DNA from: DASXYG01 sp036502625
GTDB lineage: Bacteria > Actinomycetota > Actinomycetes > Streptosporangiales > Streptosporangiaceae
Reading direction: 5' to 3'
Assembly (NCBI GenBank): GCA_036502625.1
Contig: DASXYG010000002.1
Location: 62,001-126,000, forward strand
Length of the DNA stretch: 64,000 nt
Positions 52,390-60,403 of the stretch are shown here, one piece after another (position 1 is the first letter of the stretch; the number at the start of each line of letters is the position of its first letter). The position numbers and the translations under genes were made by a program. The notes under the pieces were generated by a model that worked only from the letters and a program-made list of their open reading frames with translations, searched no databases and was not told the DNA's origin.

Positions 52390-52812
52390 GTGGACCTGAT
52401 CCGCCCCGCGGTCGTCGCGGTGGTCACCTGGTTCGTCGCCGGTTTCCTCGCCGGAATGCTGTACGGCTTCGCCACCATCTCGTCGCCGACCATGTCCACC
52501 CCGGCGCGGTTCATCTGGGCCATCGCCCTGCAACTGGCGGTCGGCCTGATCACCGCCGGGGCCGCGGCACTGGCACACGGCCGCCCGCGGCGCGCCGACA
52601 TACGCCGCCACGCGATGGCCTCCGCCGGATTCGTCGCCGTGCTCGCGGTCGTGTCGGCCATCGGCAACCTCGTGTCCGCCACGTCGGTGCTGACGACCGT
52701 TGTGGCGCTCGTGCCGCAACTGGTCGGCGGCGTGCTGGGCTGGCTGCTGGTCAGCCGGGTGGTCCGGCGGTCGGAATGGCGCGAGACGGCCGCGCACGGC
52801 GCGTATTACTGA
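52390..52812 (+). CDS. Array small protein 2: four-helix membrane protein
   Basis: 140 residues from GTG 52390 (GGAGG 9 nt upstream), starting VDLIRPAVVAVVTWF. Four helices, central basic loop HGRPRRADIRRH and the ending LGWLLVSRVVRRSEW..YY. Nearly identical in layout to small protein 3. Probably the membrane partner of large protein 2. Confidence 0.82.
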   Translation: MDLIRPAVVAVVTWFVAGFLAGMLYGFATISSPTMSTPARFIWAIALQLAVGLITAGAAALAHGRPRRADIRRHAMASAGFVAVLAVVSAIGNLVSATSVLTTVVALVPQLVGGVLGWLLVSRVVRRSEWRETAAHGAYY

Positions 52813-52868
52813 CTGCTGAGCGGCCCGGCCCCGATGCGGCCGGGCATGGACGGAGAGGCGGGTCGGCG

Positions 52869-54461
52869 ATGCTGGTCCGGCGGCGGGTCTTAGGCGATCG
52901 CGGATCGTCGTACTTCCAGTGGCTTGCGCTGGGCGTGCTCGCCGCGGTCATCGTCGCCGGGCTCACGCCGGTCGTCGGCGCGGCGATCAGCGACGGCGCC
53001 GTCCGGGTCATCTGCCGGATCGTCCACCAGGGCGCGACCGCGGACTGCACGGGAACCCAGGCCCCGAACCCCGGGAAGATCGACATCAACCCGCAGTGGT
53101 GCCTCAGCTCGATGCATTCGGACGGGTTCCAGAACACCCTGAGCTACTCGGTCTTCAGCATCGGCTCGGGCTACAAGGTCATCAGGTACGACTCCCGCGA
53201 AGAGGACTTCGACGGCAAGGTCAAGCACTACGTCTACCTGGCCTTCGTCGACTCCGGCGACGCCGGGATCGACCTCCAGAAGGCGAAGAACGGCAAGCAG
53301 ATCGACGTCGGCGGCGGCGAGTACGTCAACTACGGCGACTTCTACCGCCTGACGCCCGACGAGTACAACAGGTTCAGCAAGAGCATCAAGCTCTGGCAGA
53401 ACTACATGTACGCCGAGTCGCATCCGTGGGGGACCAGCGGCGGCGGCATCTCCGACCACACCGTCTACCAGGCCTACCAGCGGATGGCCAAGGACGAGGG
53501 GCTGGACTTCCCGCCGAAGATCCCCGGCCCGGCGATCACCTTCGGCGAGCACAGCGAGCAGGGCAGGGCCGAGGGCAAGATCCCGTTCAACGGGGACAAG
53601 AAGCTGAAGTTGCCGACGAAGTACGTCGTGCCCAACGGCGGCACGGTCGCCACCACCCAGGCGCACACCGTGACCACCGAGCACTGGTACATCTACAAGG
53701 ACCCGAACGGCAACATCCTCCCGGCGACCGCGACGTACCACACGACCTCCGGCACGTACACGGTCGGCGTCGGCCGTTCGGCGGGGAAGTCGACGAAGAC
53801 CGGCAGCGGCGCCAAGGCGAACGCCGACGCCGAGTACACCCTCGACTACAGCAACACCACGCGCGTCACGCGTGACGACAAGACCGGGAAGCTGCGCAGC
53901 ATCCGCTACGTCATCACGTACGGCGACAAGGGCAGCCTGAACCGGGGCGTGGGGGTCAACGGCAAGGACCGCGGCAAGGGCAAGAAGTCCGGCGGCGCCG
54001 GCCTGAGCGACACGCACAGCGACGGCAACCTGCACACCGAGGTCATCCAGATCAACTTCGCCCTCGACGACGACGCGAATCAGCAGATCGGCGAGAACTG
54101 GCTGAAGAACCACGGCCTGGAGATGCCGCCCGAGGTCGTGAACGAGGTGTTCCCGAAGACCGGCCCGGTGCCCGGCATCCCGGACGACAAGCCCGACGCG
54201 GGACCGCCGCCGGCCAACGCCGACCCGTTCGACAAGCTCATCTACGACCGCGCGATGGGCTGGAAGACCGACGCCGAGACCAAGGACCAGGCGCTGCGGT
54301 TCAGCGCCACGCTCCCGTACGGCAAGGGCATCGGCTTCCAGTCGGAGCTGTCGTCGCAGGACGCGAAGACCACGAAGGCGCAGATCCTCGACGCGCCCGG
54401 CAGCGACGGGCGGCGCCACTGGATCGACTTCCCCGCCTGCACGGCCGCGGGGAACCACTGA
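52869..54461 (+). CDS. Array large protein 3: near duplicate of protein 2
   Basis: 530 residues, exactly the length of protein 2. The C-terminal half is almost identical to it in protein and DNA (e.g. IGENWLKNHGLEMPPEVVNE), whereas the first domain is more diverged. The same GDRGSSYFQWLALGV start (Gln17, Trp18), WCLSSM and FPACTAAGNH are present. There is no promoter in the 56 bp upstream, so it should be read through from pair 2. Recent duplication or gene conversion is likely. Confidence 0.82.
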   Translation: MLVRRRVLGDRGSSYFQWLALGVLAAVIVAGLTPVVGAAISDGAVRVICRIVHQGATADCTGTQAPNPGKIDINPQWCLSSMHSDGFQNTLSYSVFSIGSGYKVIRYDSREEDFDGKVKHYVYLAFVDSGDAGIDLQKAKNGKQIDVGGGEYVNYGDFYRLTPDEYNRFSKSIKLWQNYMYAESHPWGTSGGGISDHTVYQAYQRMAKDEGLDFPPKIPGPAITFGEHSEQGRAEGKIPFNGDKKLKLPTKYVVPNGGTVATTQAHTVTTEHWYIYKDPNGNILPATATYHTTSGTYTVGVGRSAGKSTKTGSGAKANADAEYTLDYSNTTRVTRDDKTGKLRSIRYVITYGDKGSLNRGVGVNGKDRGKGKKSGGAGLSDTHSDGNLHTEVIQINFALDDDANQQIGENWLKNHGLEMPPEVVNEVFPKTGPVPGIPDDKPDAGPPPANADPFDKLIYDRAMGWKTDAETKDQALRFSATLPYGKGIGFQSELSSQDAKTTKAQILDAPGSDGRRHWIDFPACTAAGNH

Positions 54462-54524
54462 TGCGGCCGCGCGCCGGCGCCCTCACGGGTCACCGCCGCG
54501 GCCTCGAACGAGAGGCGGAGTGAC

Positions 54525-54947
54525 GTGGACCTGATCCGGCCCGCGCTCGTCGCGGTGGTCACCTGGTTCCTCACGAGCATCCTCGCCGGGGTGGTGTACG
54601 GCCTGTCCACCATGGCCACGCCGGTCACGACGCTCGCGGCGCACATCCTGTGGGTCGCCGCCCTGCAACTGGCGGTCGGCCTGGCCGCGGCCGGCGCCGC
54701 CGCGCTCGCGCACGGCCGCCGATGGCGCGGCGACCCCCGCCGCCACGCGGTCGCCGCGTTCGGCCCCGTCGCCGTGCTCGCCGTCGTCCTGGGCGTCGTC
54801 GACATGCTGACGGGCACCGCCGTGCCGCCCGCGGCCGTGGCCCTCGTGGCGCAGCTCGCCGGCGGGGCGCTGGGGTGGCTGCTGGTCAGCCGGGTGCTCC
54901 GCCGTACGGAATGGCGCTCGGCGCCGACCCGCGGCGTGTACTTCTGA
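54525..54947 (+). CDS. Array small protein 3: four-helix membrane protein
   Basis: 140 residues from GTG 54525, starting VDLIRPALVAVVTWF. Same helices, basic loop HGRRWRGDPRRH and LGWLLVSRVLRRTEW end as small protein 2, of which it is a duplicate. Partner of large protein 3. Confidence 0.82.
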   Translation: MDLIRPALVAVVTWFLTSILAGVVYGLSTMATPVTTLAAHILWVAALQLAVGLAAAGAAALAHGRRWRGDPRRHAVAAFGPVAVLAVVLGVVDMLTGTAVPPAAVALVAQLAGGALGWLLVSRVLRRTEWRSAPTRGVYF

Positions 54948-54961
54948 CCGCGGCCGTCCCC

Positions 54962-55405
54962 TCAGCCCCGCGCCAGGAGATAGGGGCCGACCGCCAGGAC
55001 GACGCCGCCGACCAGGAACAGCAGCGCCTCCAGGTATCCGCGGCCGTCGAGGGTGCCCAGCCGCGCGTGCTCCGGGTCGGCCGGGTCGTACAGCACGGTC
55101 ACCGGGGCGTCGTCGGACGGCCAGTCGTTGACGCCGACGTCGGCCTCCACTTCGAGGGTGCGGCCGTCGTGGGTGGTGAACCGCAGCGTCGGGTACTTCG
55201 TGCTCCGCGTCGAGCGCCCGGGGTCGTACGCCTCCTCGCGCCAGCCGACGATCTCGCCGTCCGTACGGACCGCGCCGCCGAGGAAGTTCCGTGTGCGGAC
55301 CAGCATGCGGGCGCCGTTCACCGCCAGCACGATGCCGACGATCGCGAAGATCACGAAGATGAACACGGCCGCGCCCTTCCCTTCGCCACGTCGGTCGTCA
55401 CTCAT
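54962..55405 (-). CDS. DUF3592 membrane protein A
   Basis: 147 residues. Two helices (about 12-32 and 125-144) flank an extracytoplasmic beta domain with the DUF3592 pattern GEIVGWREE...YPTLRFTTHDGR...VTVLYDPADPEHARL. Function of the family is unknown. Antisense to the array, between pairs 3 and 4. A second DUF3592 gene closes the array. Its start faces promoter P4. Confidence 0.85.
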   Translation of the reverse strand: MSDDRRGEGKGAAVFIFVIFAIVGIVLAVNGARMLVRTRNFLGGAVRTDGEIVGWREEAYDPGRSTRSTKYPTLRFTTHDGRTLEVEADVGVNDWPSDDAPVTVLYDPADPEHARLGTLDGRGYLEALLFLVGGVVLAVGPYLLARG

Positions 55406-55435
55406 CGATCGTGCCGTATCAGGTAGCCGAATACG

Positions 55436-55510
55436 CCCCTGGGCCCAGGAATCTTGGGTCCGGGGTGAGGACGTGGGGCCCTGCGATCCGGCCCATCCGA
55501 TCAGTACGGT
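55436..55510 (+). promoter_or_regulatory. Hairpin and array promoter P4
   Basis: A CCCC-T-GGGCCCA / TGGGTCC-GGGG hairpin (55436-55465) is followed by GGGCCCTGCGATCC (55476-55489), 15 nt, then TACGGT (55505-55510). No gene ends just upstream, so here the hairpin is not needed as a terminator. Confidence 0.65.
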
Positions 55511-55553
55511 CCTCGTGCTCGTCCAGATCGTCGATGGAGGCGGAGGCCTGCTC

Positions 55554-56309
55554 ATGCTCGTCCGGCATTGGGAGCGGCCCGGCGAGGGCGCCGGCGGTCC
55601 CGCCTCCGACCGCGGCAGCGCGCTATTCGAGTGGCTGGCCCTCGGCGTCGTGGCGGCGTTGATCGTCGGCGGCCTGGCACCGACGGTCGGGCCGACCGTC
55701 AGCGCCGGCGTCACCCGGGTGATCTGCCGGATCGTCCACGTGGGCGGTTCGTCGCACTGCGCGGGCGTACCGGCCGGCCGCGCTCCGAAGACCGCCGCGA
55801 TTCCGCAGGCCAAAGCCGGTTCGCAGCCGTGCCTCATATCGGTGGACAACCCCAAAGCCGATCGCCGCCGCGACTACACCCTCCTGCTCTACAACATCGG
55901 GCAGGGCTACAAGGTCATCCGCTATGACACACGTGAGAAGGGCCCGGACGGGAAGACCGAGCACTTCGTCTACCTCGCGTTCGTCAACAAGAGCGATACG
56001 GCGATCGACCAGAAGAAGGCCGCCGACGGTACGAAGATCGACATCGGTGGCGGCTACAAGATCCAGTACGGCCACCTGTACCGCATGACGCCGGCGGACG
56101 CGAAGAAGCTCACCGCCCATCTCGGGGAGTACGAGGCGGAGCTGGCCACGGAGCATTCCACAGGGAATCCGGGCGTGGGATTCGGCGACTGGCTCAAGCA
56201 CATGATCAAGGGCGAGAAGTGGCCGCCGAAGATCACCGACACGCCGGGAAGATACGGGAACGGCCCCGTGAGCGGCTACCCGTCCTGCGGCAAGACCGGA
56301 AAGCACTGA
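55554..56309 (+). CDS. Array large protein 4: short natural variant
   Basis: 251 residues from ATG 55554 (GGAGG 7 nt upstream). The prepilin-like start is DRGSALFEWLALGV, with Glu26 at +5 and Trp27 at +6 after Gly21. It keeps the first exterior domain (YKVIRYDTREKGPDGKTEHF, YRMTPADA) and WPPKI, then jumps straight to the terminal YPSC...GKH. The beta-rich domain of about 280 residues found in the others is absent. In WCLSS the copy has QPCLIS. The frame is intact, so it is a shorter member and not a pseudogene. Confidence 0.8.
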   Translation: MLVRHWERPGEGAGGPASDRGSALFEWLALGVVAALIVGGLAPTVGPTVSAGVTRVICRIVHVGGSSHCAGVPAGRAPKTAAIPQAKAGSQPCLISVDNPKADRRRDYTLLLYNIGQGYKVIRYDTREKGPDGKTEHFVYLAFVNKSDTAIDQKKAADGTKIDIGGGYKIQYGHLYRMTPADAKKLTAHLGEYEAELATEHSTGNPGVGFGDWLKHMIKGEKWPPKITDTPGRYGNGPVSGYPSCGKTGKH

Positions 56310-56345
56310 CGCGACCGGCTCCGACCCGACTCGAAAGGGGCGACG

Positions 56346-56771
56346 ATGGATCTGCTCAAGCCGTGGCTGGCCGCTTTCGGCACCTGGATCGCGGCGACCG
56401 TCATCGCGGCGCTCGCCACGGCCGGCTGGGTGACCGGCACGCAGCTCGAATCGTCGGTCGACGTGGTGCTCTGGGTGGTCGTACCGCAGATGCTGGTCGC
56501 CGGTGCCGCGGCCGCCGCGGCCTCGTACGCGCATCGGCGGCCCTTCCGCGACGCCGTGGGCCGCTCCGCGCTCGCCGGGCTCGGCGGGGTCGCGACCCTG
56601 GCCGTGCTCCAGGCCGCGGTCAACCTGATGACGTCCACCGTCCTGTGGGCGGTCGCCGTGGCGTTCGTCGCGCAGGCGTGCGGCGGTGTGCTCGGCTGGC
56701 TGTTCGTCAGCCGCGGCGCCCGCCACCGCGAACACGCCGAGCTGGTAGCCGCCGGCGGTTATACCGCCTGA
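56346..56771 (+). CDS. Array small protein 4: four-helix membrane protein
   Basis: 141 residues starting MDLLKPWLAAFGTW, with four helices, loop YAHRRPFRDAVGR and end LGWLFVSRGARHREH. The small partner is full length even though large protein 4 is short, so the partner likely engages the N-terminal or first domain. Confidence 0.82.
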   Translation: MDLLKPWLAAFGTWIAATVIAALATAGWVTGTQLESSVDVVLWVVVPQMLVAGAAAAAASYAHRRPFRDAVGRSALAGLGGVATLAVLQAAVNLMTSTVLWAVAVAFVAQACGGVLGWLFVSRGARHREHAELVAAGGYTA

Positions 56772-56831
56772 TCGGGGCCGGCCAACGGCCGGTCGTAGCT
56801 GATCGCATCGTGCCGTGTGCGGGCGGTGCAA

Positions 56832-56862
56832 GGGGGGCCCAGGTTTTCTGGGCCCCCCTTTG
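56832..56862 (+). terminator. GGGCCC hairpin before promoter P5
   Basis: GGGGGGCCCAG / CTGGGCCCCCC, a perfect 11-bp stem with loop GTTTT, then CCTTT. Terminator for pair 4 and part of the P5 architecture. Confidence 0.7.
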
Positions 56863-56870
56863 GAACTTAG

Positions 56871-56905
56871 GGCCCTGGCGTCCCAATTTCGTTCTCCGTA
56901 ATGTC
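56871..56905 (+). promoter_or_regulatory. Array promoter P5
   Basis: GGGCCCTGGCGTCC (56871-56884), exactly 15 nt, TAATGT (56900-56905). CTCAAGAAC and CTCAAATCG direct repeats follow at 56919-56936, as in P2. Confidence 0.65.
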
Positions 56906-56954
56906 ACGTGGAATTTCCTCAAGAACCTCAAATCGTCGGTGGGGGCGCACACGC

Positions 56955-58526
56955 ATGCAGGGTCGGCTTCGGGAGAAGTGCGCCGAGGCCACCGGTGACC
57001 GCGGCTCCTTCTACGAATGGCTCGCGCTCGGGGTGCTCGCCGCGCTGATCGTCGTGGGCCTCGCCCCGTTGGTCGGGACGTCGATCGGCGACGGGGTCTC
57101 CCGGGTGATCTGCGAGATCGTGCACGGCGGTGACACGTCCCAGTGCGCGGCGCCCGGCGGCAAGCCCCCCGGGAAGATCGACATCAACCCGCAGTGGTGC
57201 CTCAGCTCGATGCACGTCGATGACGAGGGCGTCGGCTGGAAGGGCACGATCAAGAAGATCATCAACATCAGCATCGGCCGCGGCTACAAGATGATCCGCT
57301 ACGACTCCCGCGAAGAGGACTTCGACGGGAAGGTCAAGCACTACGTCTACCTGGCCTTCGTCGACAAGGGCGACGCCTCGGTCGACATCGGCAAGGCCAT
57401 CAAGGGCCAGAAGATCGACATCGGGGGCGGCGCCGAGGTGCAGTACGGCGCCATGTACCGGCTGACGCCCGACCAGGCCGACAAGCTCCAGCAGGACATC
57501 TCCGACTACCAGTACGCCAAGCTGGAGTCGGAGGTCGACGGCGTGCCCGGGGCGATGGCGGTCCAGTCGATCGGCCGCGACTGGCCGCCGAAGATCGTCT
57601 CCGACCCGGCGATCACGTACGGCGAGACCAGCGCCAGCGGCCGGGGCTCGTTCAAGCCCAACTGGTCGACCGGGAAGCTGCCCACGCCGGAGAAGTACAT
57701 CGTGCCGAACGGCGGCGAGGTGAGCACCCAGCAGAACAAGACGCTCACCACCGAGCACTGGAACATCTACAAGGACGACAAGGGCAACATCCTGCCCGCG
57801 ACCGCCGTCTACCACATGACCTCGGGTACGTACACGGTCGGCGTGAAGCGCGCGGGCGAGGGGAGCAACTCCGGCCGGACCGGCAAGGCCGAGGGCACCG
57901 CCAAGCGCACCTTCGACTTCTCCAACACCACCCGCGTCACCACCGACGACAAGACCGGCGACCTGAAGAACATCCGCTACGTCGTCACGTACGGCGACGA
58001 GGGCTCGATGGGCGCCGACTTCGGCCTGACCGGCAAGAAGAGCGGCTCCAACGACGGGCCGAGCATCGGCGCCGGCACCCAGCACGGCCAGGGCAAGCTG
58101 CACACCGAGGTCGTCCAGCTCAACTTCACCACCCCGCAGGAGCGGGCGATCGGCAAGCAGTGGCTGCAGACCCACGGCCTGGAGATGCCGCCCTCGGTCG
58201 CGAACCAGATCTTCTCCAAGACCGGCCGCATGCCCGGCATCCCCGACGACAAGCAGGTCGCCGAGCCGCCCGGCCCGAACGCCGACCCCTTCGACCAGCT
58301 CGTTTACAGTAAGGCGATGGGCTGGAAGACCGACGCCGACACGACGTCCCAGGCCTACAAGCTCAACCTGCAGCTCCCGTTCAGGATCGGCGAGATCGGG
58401 CCGTACGCGGACTTCTCGTCGAAGGACTCCAAGACGATGAAGGCGCAGATCCTCGACGCGCCCGGCGCCGACGGCAGCCGGCACTGGATCGACTACCCCG
58501 ACTGCACGGCTGCCGGGAACCACTGA
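56955..58526 (+). CDS. Array large protein 5: pilin-like N-terminus, exported
   Basis: 523 residues from ATG 56955; the ATG at 56901 overlaps the -10 box and is unlikely. The start GDRGSFYEWLALGVLAAL has the Glu one residue closer to the Gly than in the others (+4). VICEIV, PQWCLSSM and DYPDCTAAGNH cysteines are conserved. Both exterior domains are present (YKMIRYDSREEDFDGKVK; SNTTRVTTDDKTGDLKNIRY). An extra Ile/Lys-rich insert follows WCLSSM. Function unknown. Confidence 0.8.
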   Translation: MQGRLREKCAEATGDRGSFYEWLALGVLAALIVVGLAPLVGTSIGDGVSRVICEIVHGGDTSQCAAPGGKPPGKIDINPQWCLSSMHVDDEGVGWKGTIKKIINISIGRGYKMIRYDSREEDFDGKVKHYVYLAFVDKGDASVDIGKAIKGQKIDIGGGAEVQYGAMYRLTPDQADKLQQDISDYQYAKLESEVDGVPGAMAVQSIGRDWPPKIVSDPAITYGETSASGRGSFKPNWSTGKLPTPEKYIVPNGGEVSTQQNKTLTTEHWNIYKDDKGNILPATAVYHMTSGTYTVGVKRAGEGSNSGRTGKAEGTAKRTFDFSNTTRVTTDDKTGDLKNIRYVVTYGDEGSMGADFGLTGKKSGSNDGPSIGAGTQHGQGKLHTEVVQLNFTTPQERAIGKQWLQTHGLEMPPSVANQIFSKTGRMPGIPDDKQVAEPPGPNADPFDQLVYSKAMGWKTDADTTSQAYKLNLQLPFRIGEIGPYADFSSKDSKTMKAQILDAPGADGSRHWIDYPDCTAAGNH

Positions 58527-58540
58527 CGAGGGAGGCGACC

Positions 58541-58960
58541 GTGGACCTGCTCAGGCCGTGGACGGCGGCCGTCGTGGCGTGGATCGTCATGAACATCCTC
58601 GCCGTACTCGCGATCTCGGCGTGGTCGAGCGGAACACAGCTCCAGACGTTCGGCACCCGGATCTTCTGGATCGCGGTGCCGCAGCTCCTGGTCGGCGCGG
58701 TGGCCGCCACGGCGGCCGCGTACCTGCACCGGAGGCCGGAGCGCGCCGACCCGCGCCGCCACGCCCTGGCGAGCCTCGGCGGCCCGGCGGTCATGATCGT
58801 GCTCCAGGCGGTGCTCAACCTGGTCGGCGACACGGTCCTGTCGTCCACGCTGATCGCCTTCGTCGCCGAGGGGTGCGGTGCGGTGCTCGGCTGGCTGTTC
58901 GTGAGCCGGGTGGCCCGCCGCGAGGAGCGCGCCGCCGACACCGGGTCCGGCTACTACTGA
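58541..58960 (+). CDS. Array small protein 5: four-helix membrane protein
   Basis: 139 residues from GTG 58541, 14 nt after large protein 5. Starts VDLLRPWTAAVVAW, has four helices, loop LHRRPERADPRRH, and ends LGWLFVSRVARREER...YY. Closest to small protein 4. Last gene of the array. Confidence 0.82.
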   Translation: MDLLRPWTAAVVAWIVMNILAVLAISAWSSGTQLQTFGTRIFWIAVPQLLVGAVAATAAAYLHRRPERADPRRHALASLGGPAVMIVLQAVLNLVGDTVLSSTLIAFVAEGCGAVLGWLFVSRVARREERAADTGSGYY

Positions 58961-58970
58961 GCGCGCCCCG

Positions 58971-59369
58971 TCAGAAGAACACGTACGGCAGGACGGCCAG
59001 CCCGATCCCGCAGATCACGAAGACCACGCCCGTGAGGTAGCCGCGCCCGCCGTGGGTGGCGAGCCGGGCGCGCCGCGGGTCGGCCGGGTCGTACAGCACC
59101 GCCACCGCCGCGTCCGGATCGGGCCGGGACGACACCGGCATCTGCGCCTCCGTCTCGATCGCCCGCCCGTCCGGCACCTGGAACCGCAGGATCGGGTACA
59201 GCGCCGTGTCGCCGCCGTCGGAGGCGCTGAACGACTCCTCACGCCAGCCGACGATGGTGCCCTCGGTGAGCTGGGAGCCCTCGAGGAACCGGCGCGTCCT
59301 GACGAGCATGACCACGCCGGTGGCGGCGGCCACGACCCCCGCCAGCGACACCAGCACCACGATCCACAT
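58971..59369 (-). CDS. DUF3592 membrane protein B
   Basis: 132 residues from ATG 59369 (GGAG 6 nt upstream). Paralog of the DUF3592 protein at 55 kb: two helices around GTIVGWREESF...YPILRFQVPDGR...VAVLYDPADPRRARL. Converges on small protein 5. The repeated association of DUF3592 with the array suggests, but does not prove, a shared function. Confidence 0.85.
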   Translation of the reverse strand: MWIVVLVSLAGVVAAATGVVMLVRTRRFLEGSQLTEGTIVGWREESFSASDGGDTALYPILRFQVPDGRAIETEAQMPVSSRPDPDAAVAVLYDPADPRRARLATHGGRGYLTGVVFVICGIGLAVLPYVFF

Positions 59370-59442
59370 CCGCGTCTCCTACTCCTCGCCCGTGACGATC
59401 AGCACTGACAGGATGGTGCCGTACGCGATCAGGGGAGGGACA

Positions 59443-60291
59443 GTGGGCGCACGCATTCTCGACGGCAAGGCGACCGCGGCCGCGATCAAGGGCGAACTGA
59501 CCGACCGGGTGGCCGACCTGCGCGCGCGTGGCATCGTGCCGGGGCTGGGCACGATCCTGGTCGGCGACGACCCGGGCAGCCACACGTACGTACGCGGCAA
59601 GCACCGCGACAGCGCGGAGATCGGCGTCACCAGCCTCCGCCGCGACCTGCCGGCCACCGCCACCCAGGCGGACATCGAGGCGGCGGTCGACGACCTGAAC
59701 GCCGACCCCGCCTGCACCGGCTTCCTCGTACAGCTCCCGCTGCCGTCCGGCATCGACGCCGGGGCGATCCTGGAGCGCGTGCGGCCGGAGAAGGACGCCG
59801 ACGGCCTGCACCCGATCAACCTGGGCCGCCTGGTGCTGATGGAGGAGGCGCCGCTTCCGTGCACGCCGCGCGGCATCGTCGAGCTGCTGCGCCGCTACGA
59901 CGTGCCCATCGCGGGCGCGAACGTCACGGTGGTCGGCCGCGGCATCACCGTGGGCCGGTCGATGGGCCTGCTGCTCACCCGCCGTAGCGACAACGCGACG
60001 GTCACGCAGTGCCACACCGGCACCCGCGACCTGGCCGCGCACACGCGGCAGGCGGACATCATCGTGGCGGCCGCCGGCGTACCCGGCCTGATCACCGCCG
60101 ACATGGTGCGCCCCGGCGCGGCCGTGCTGGACGTCGGGGTGACGCGTACGGACGCCGGGCTCGTCGGCGACGTCGACGCGGGGGTGCGCGAGGTCGCCGG
60201 GTGGATCTCGCCGAACCCCGGCGGCGTCGGCCCGATGACGCGGGCGATGCTCATGGTCAACGTCGTGGAGGCCGCCGAGCGCAAGCCGTGA
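59443..60291 (+). CDS. folD: Methylene-THF dehydrogenase / cyclohydrolase
   Basis: 282 residues. Catalytic Lys in YVRGKHRDS, folate contacts FLVQLPLPSG and the NADP site VVGRGITVGRSMGLLL are present. GISPNPGGVGPMTRAML-type signature near the C-terminus. It makes the 10-formyl-THF used by PurN and PurH. GTG 59443 has GGAGGG 5 nt upstream. Confidence 0.95.
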   Translation: MGARILDGKATAAAIKGELTDRVADLRARGIVPGLGTILVGDDPGSHTYVRGKHRDSAEIGVTSLRRDLPATATQADIEAAVDDLNADPACTGFLVQLPLPSGIDAGAILERVRPEKDADGLHPINLGRLVLMEEAPLPCTPRGIVELLRRYDVPIAGANVTVVGRGITVGRSMGLLLTRRSDNATVTQCHTGTRDLAAHTRQADIIVAAAGVPGLITADMVRPGAAVLDVGVTRTDAGLVGDVDAGVREVAGWISPNPGGVGPMTRAMLMVNVVEAAERKP

Positions 60292-60403
60292 CGGGTGGCC
60301 ATGTGTGGCCATGGCGCCGGGGATATCGGCCGGCTACTTGGGGGTGAGATCGGACTTCCCTAACCGCCGGCCGGAGCGTACGGAACCCGCCTTTCGGACC
60401 GGG

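Noticed and set aside
60327..60373. CGGCCGGC / GCCGGCCG inverted repeat between folD and the FHA gene
   Set aside because: The 31-nt loop is too large for a confident terminator; left unassigned.
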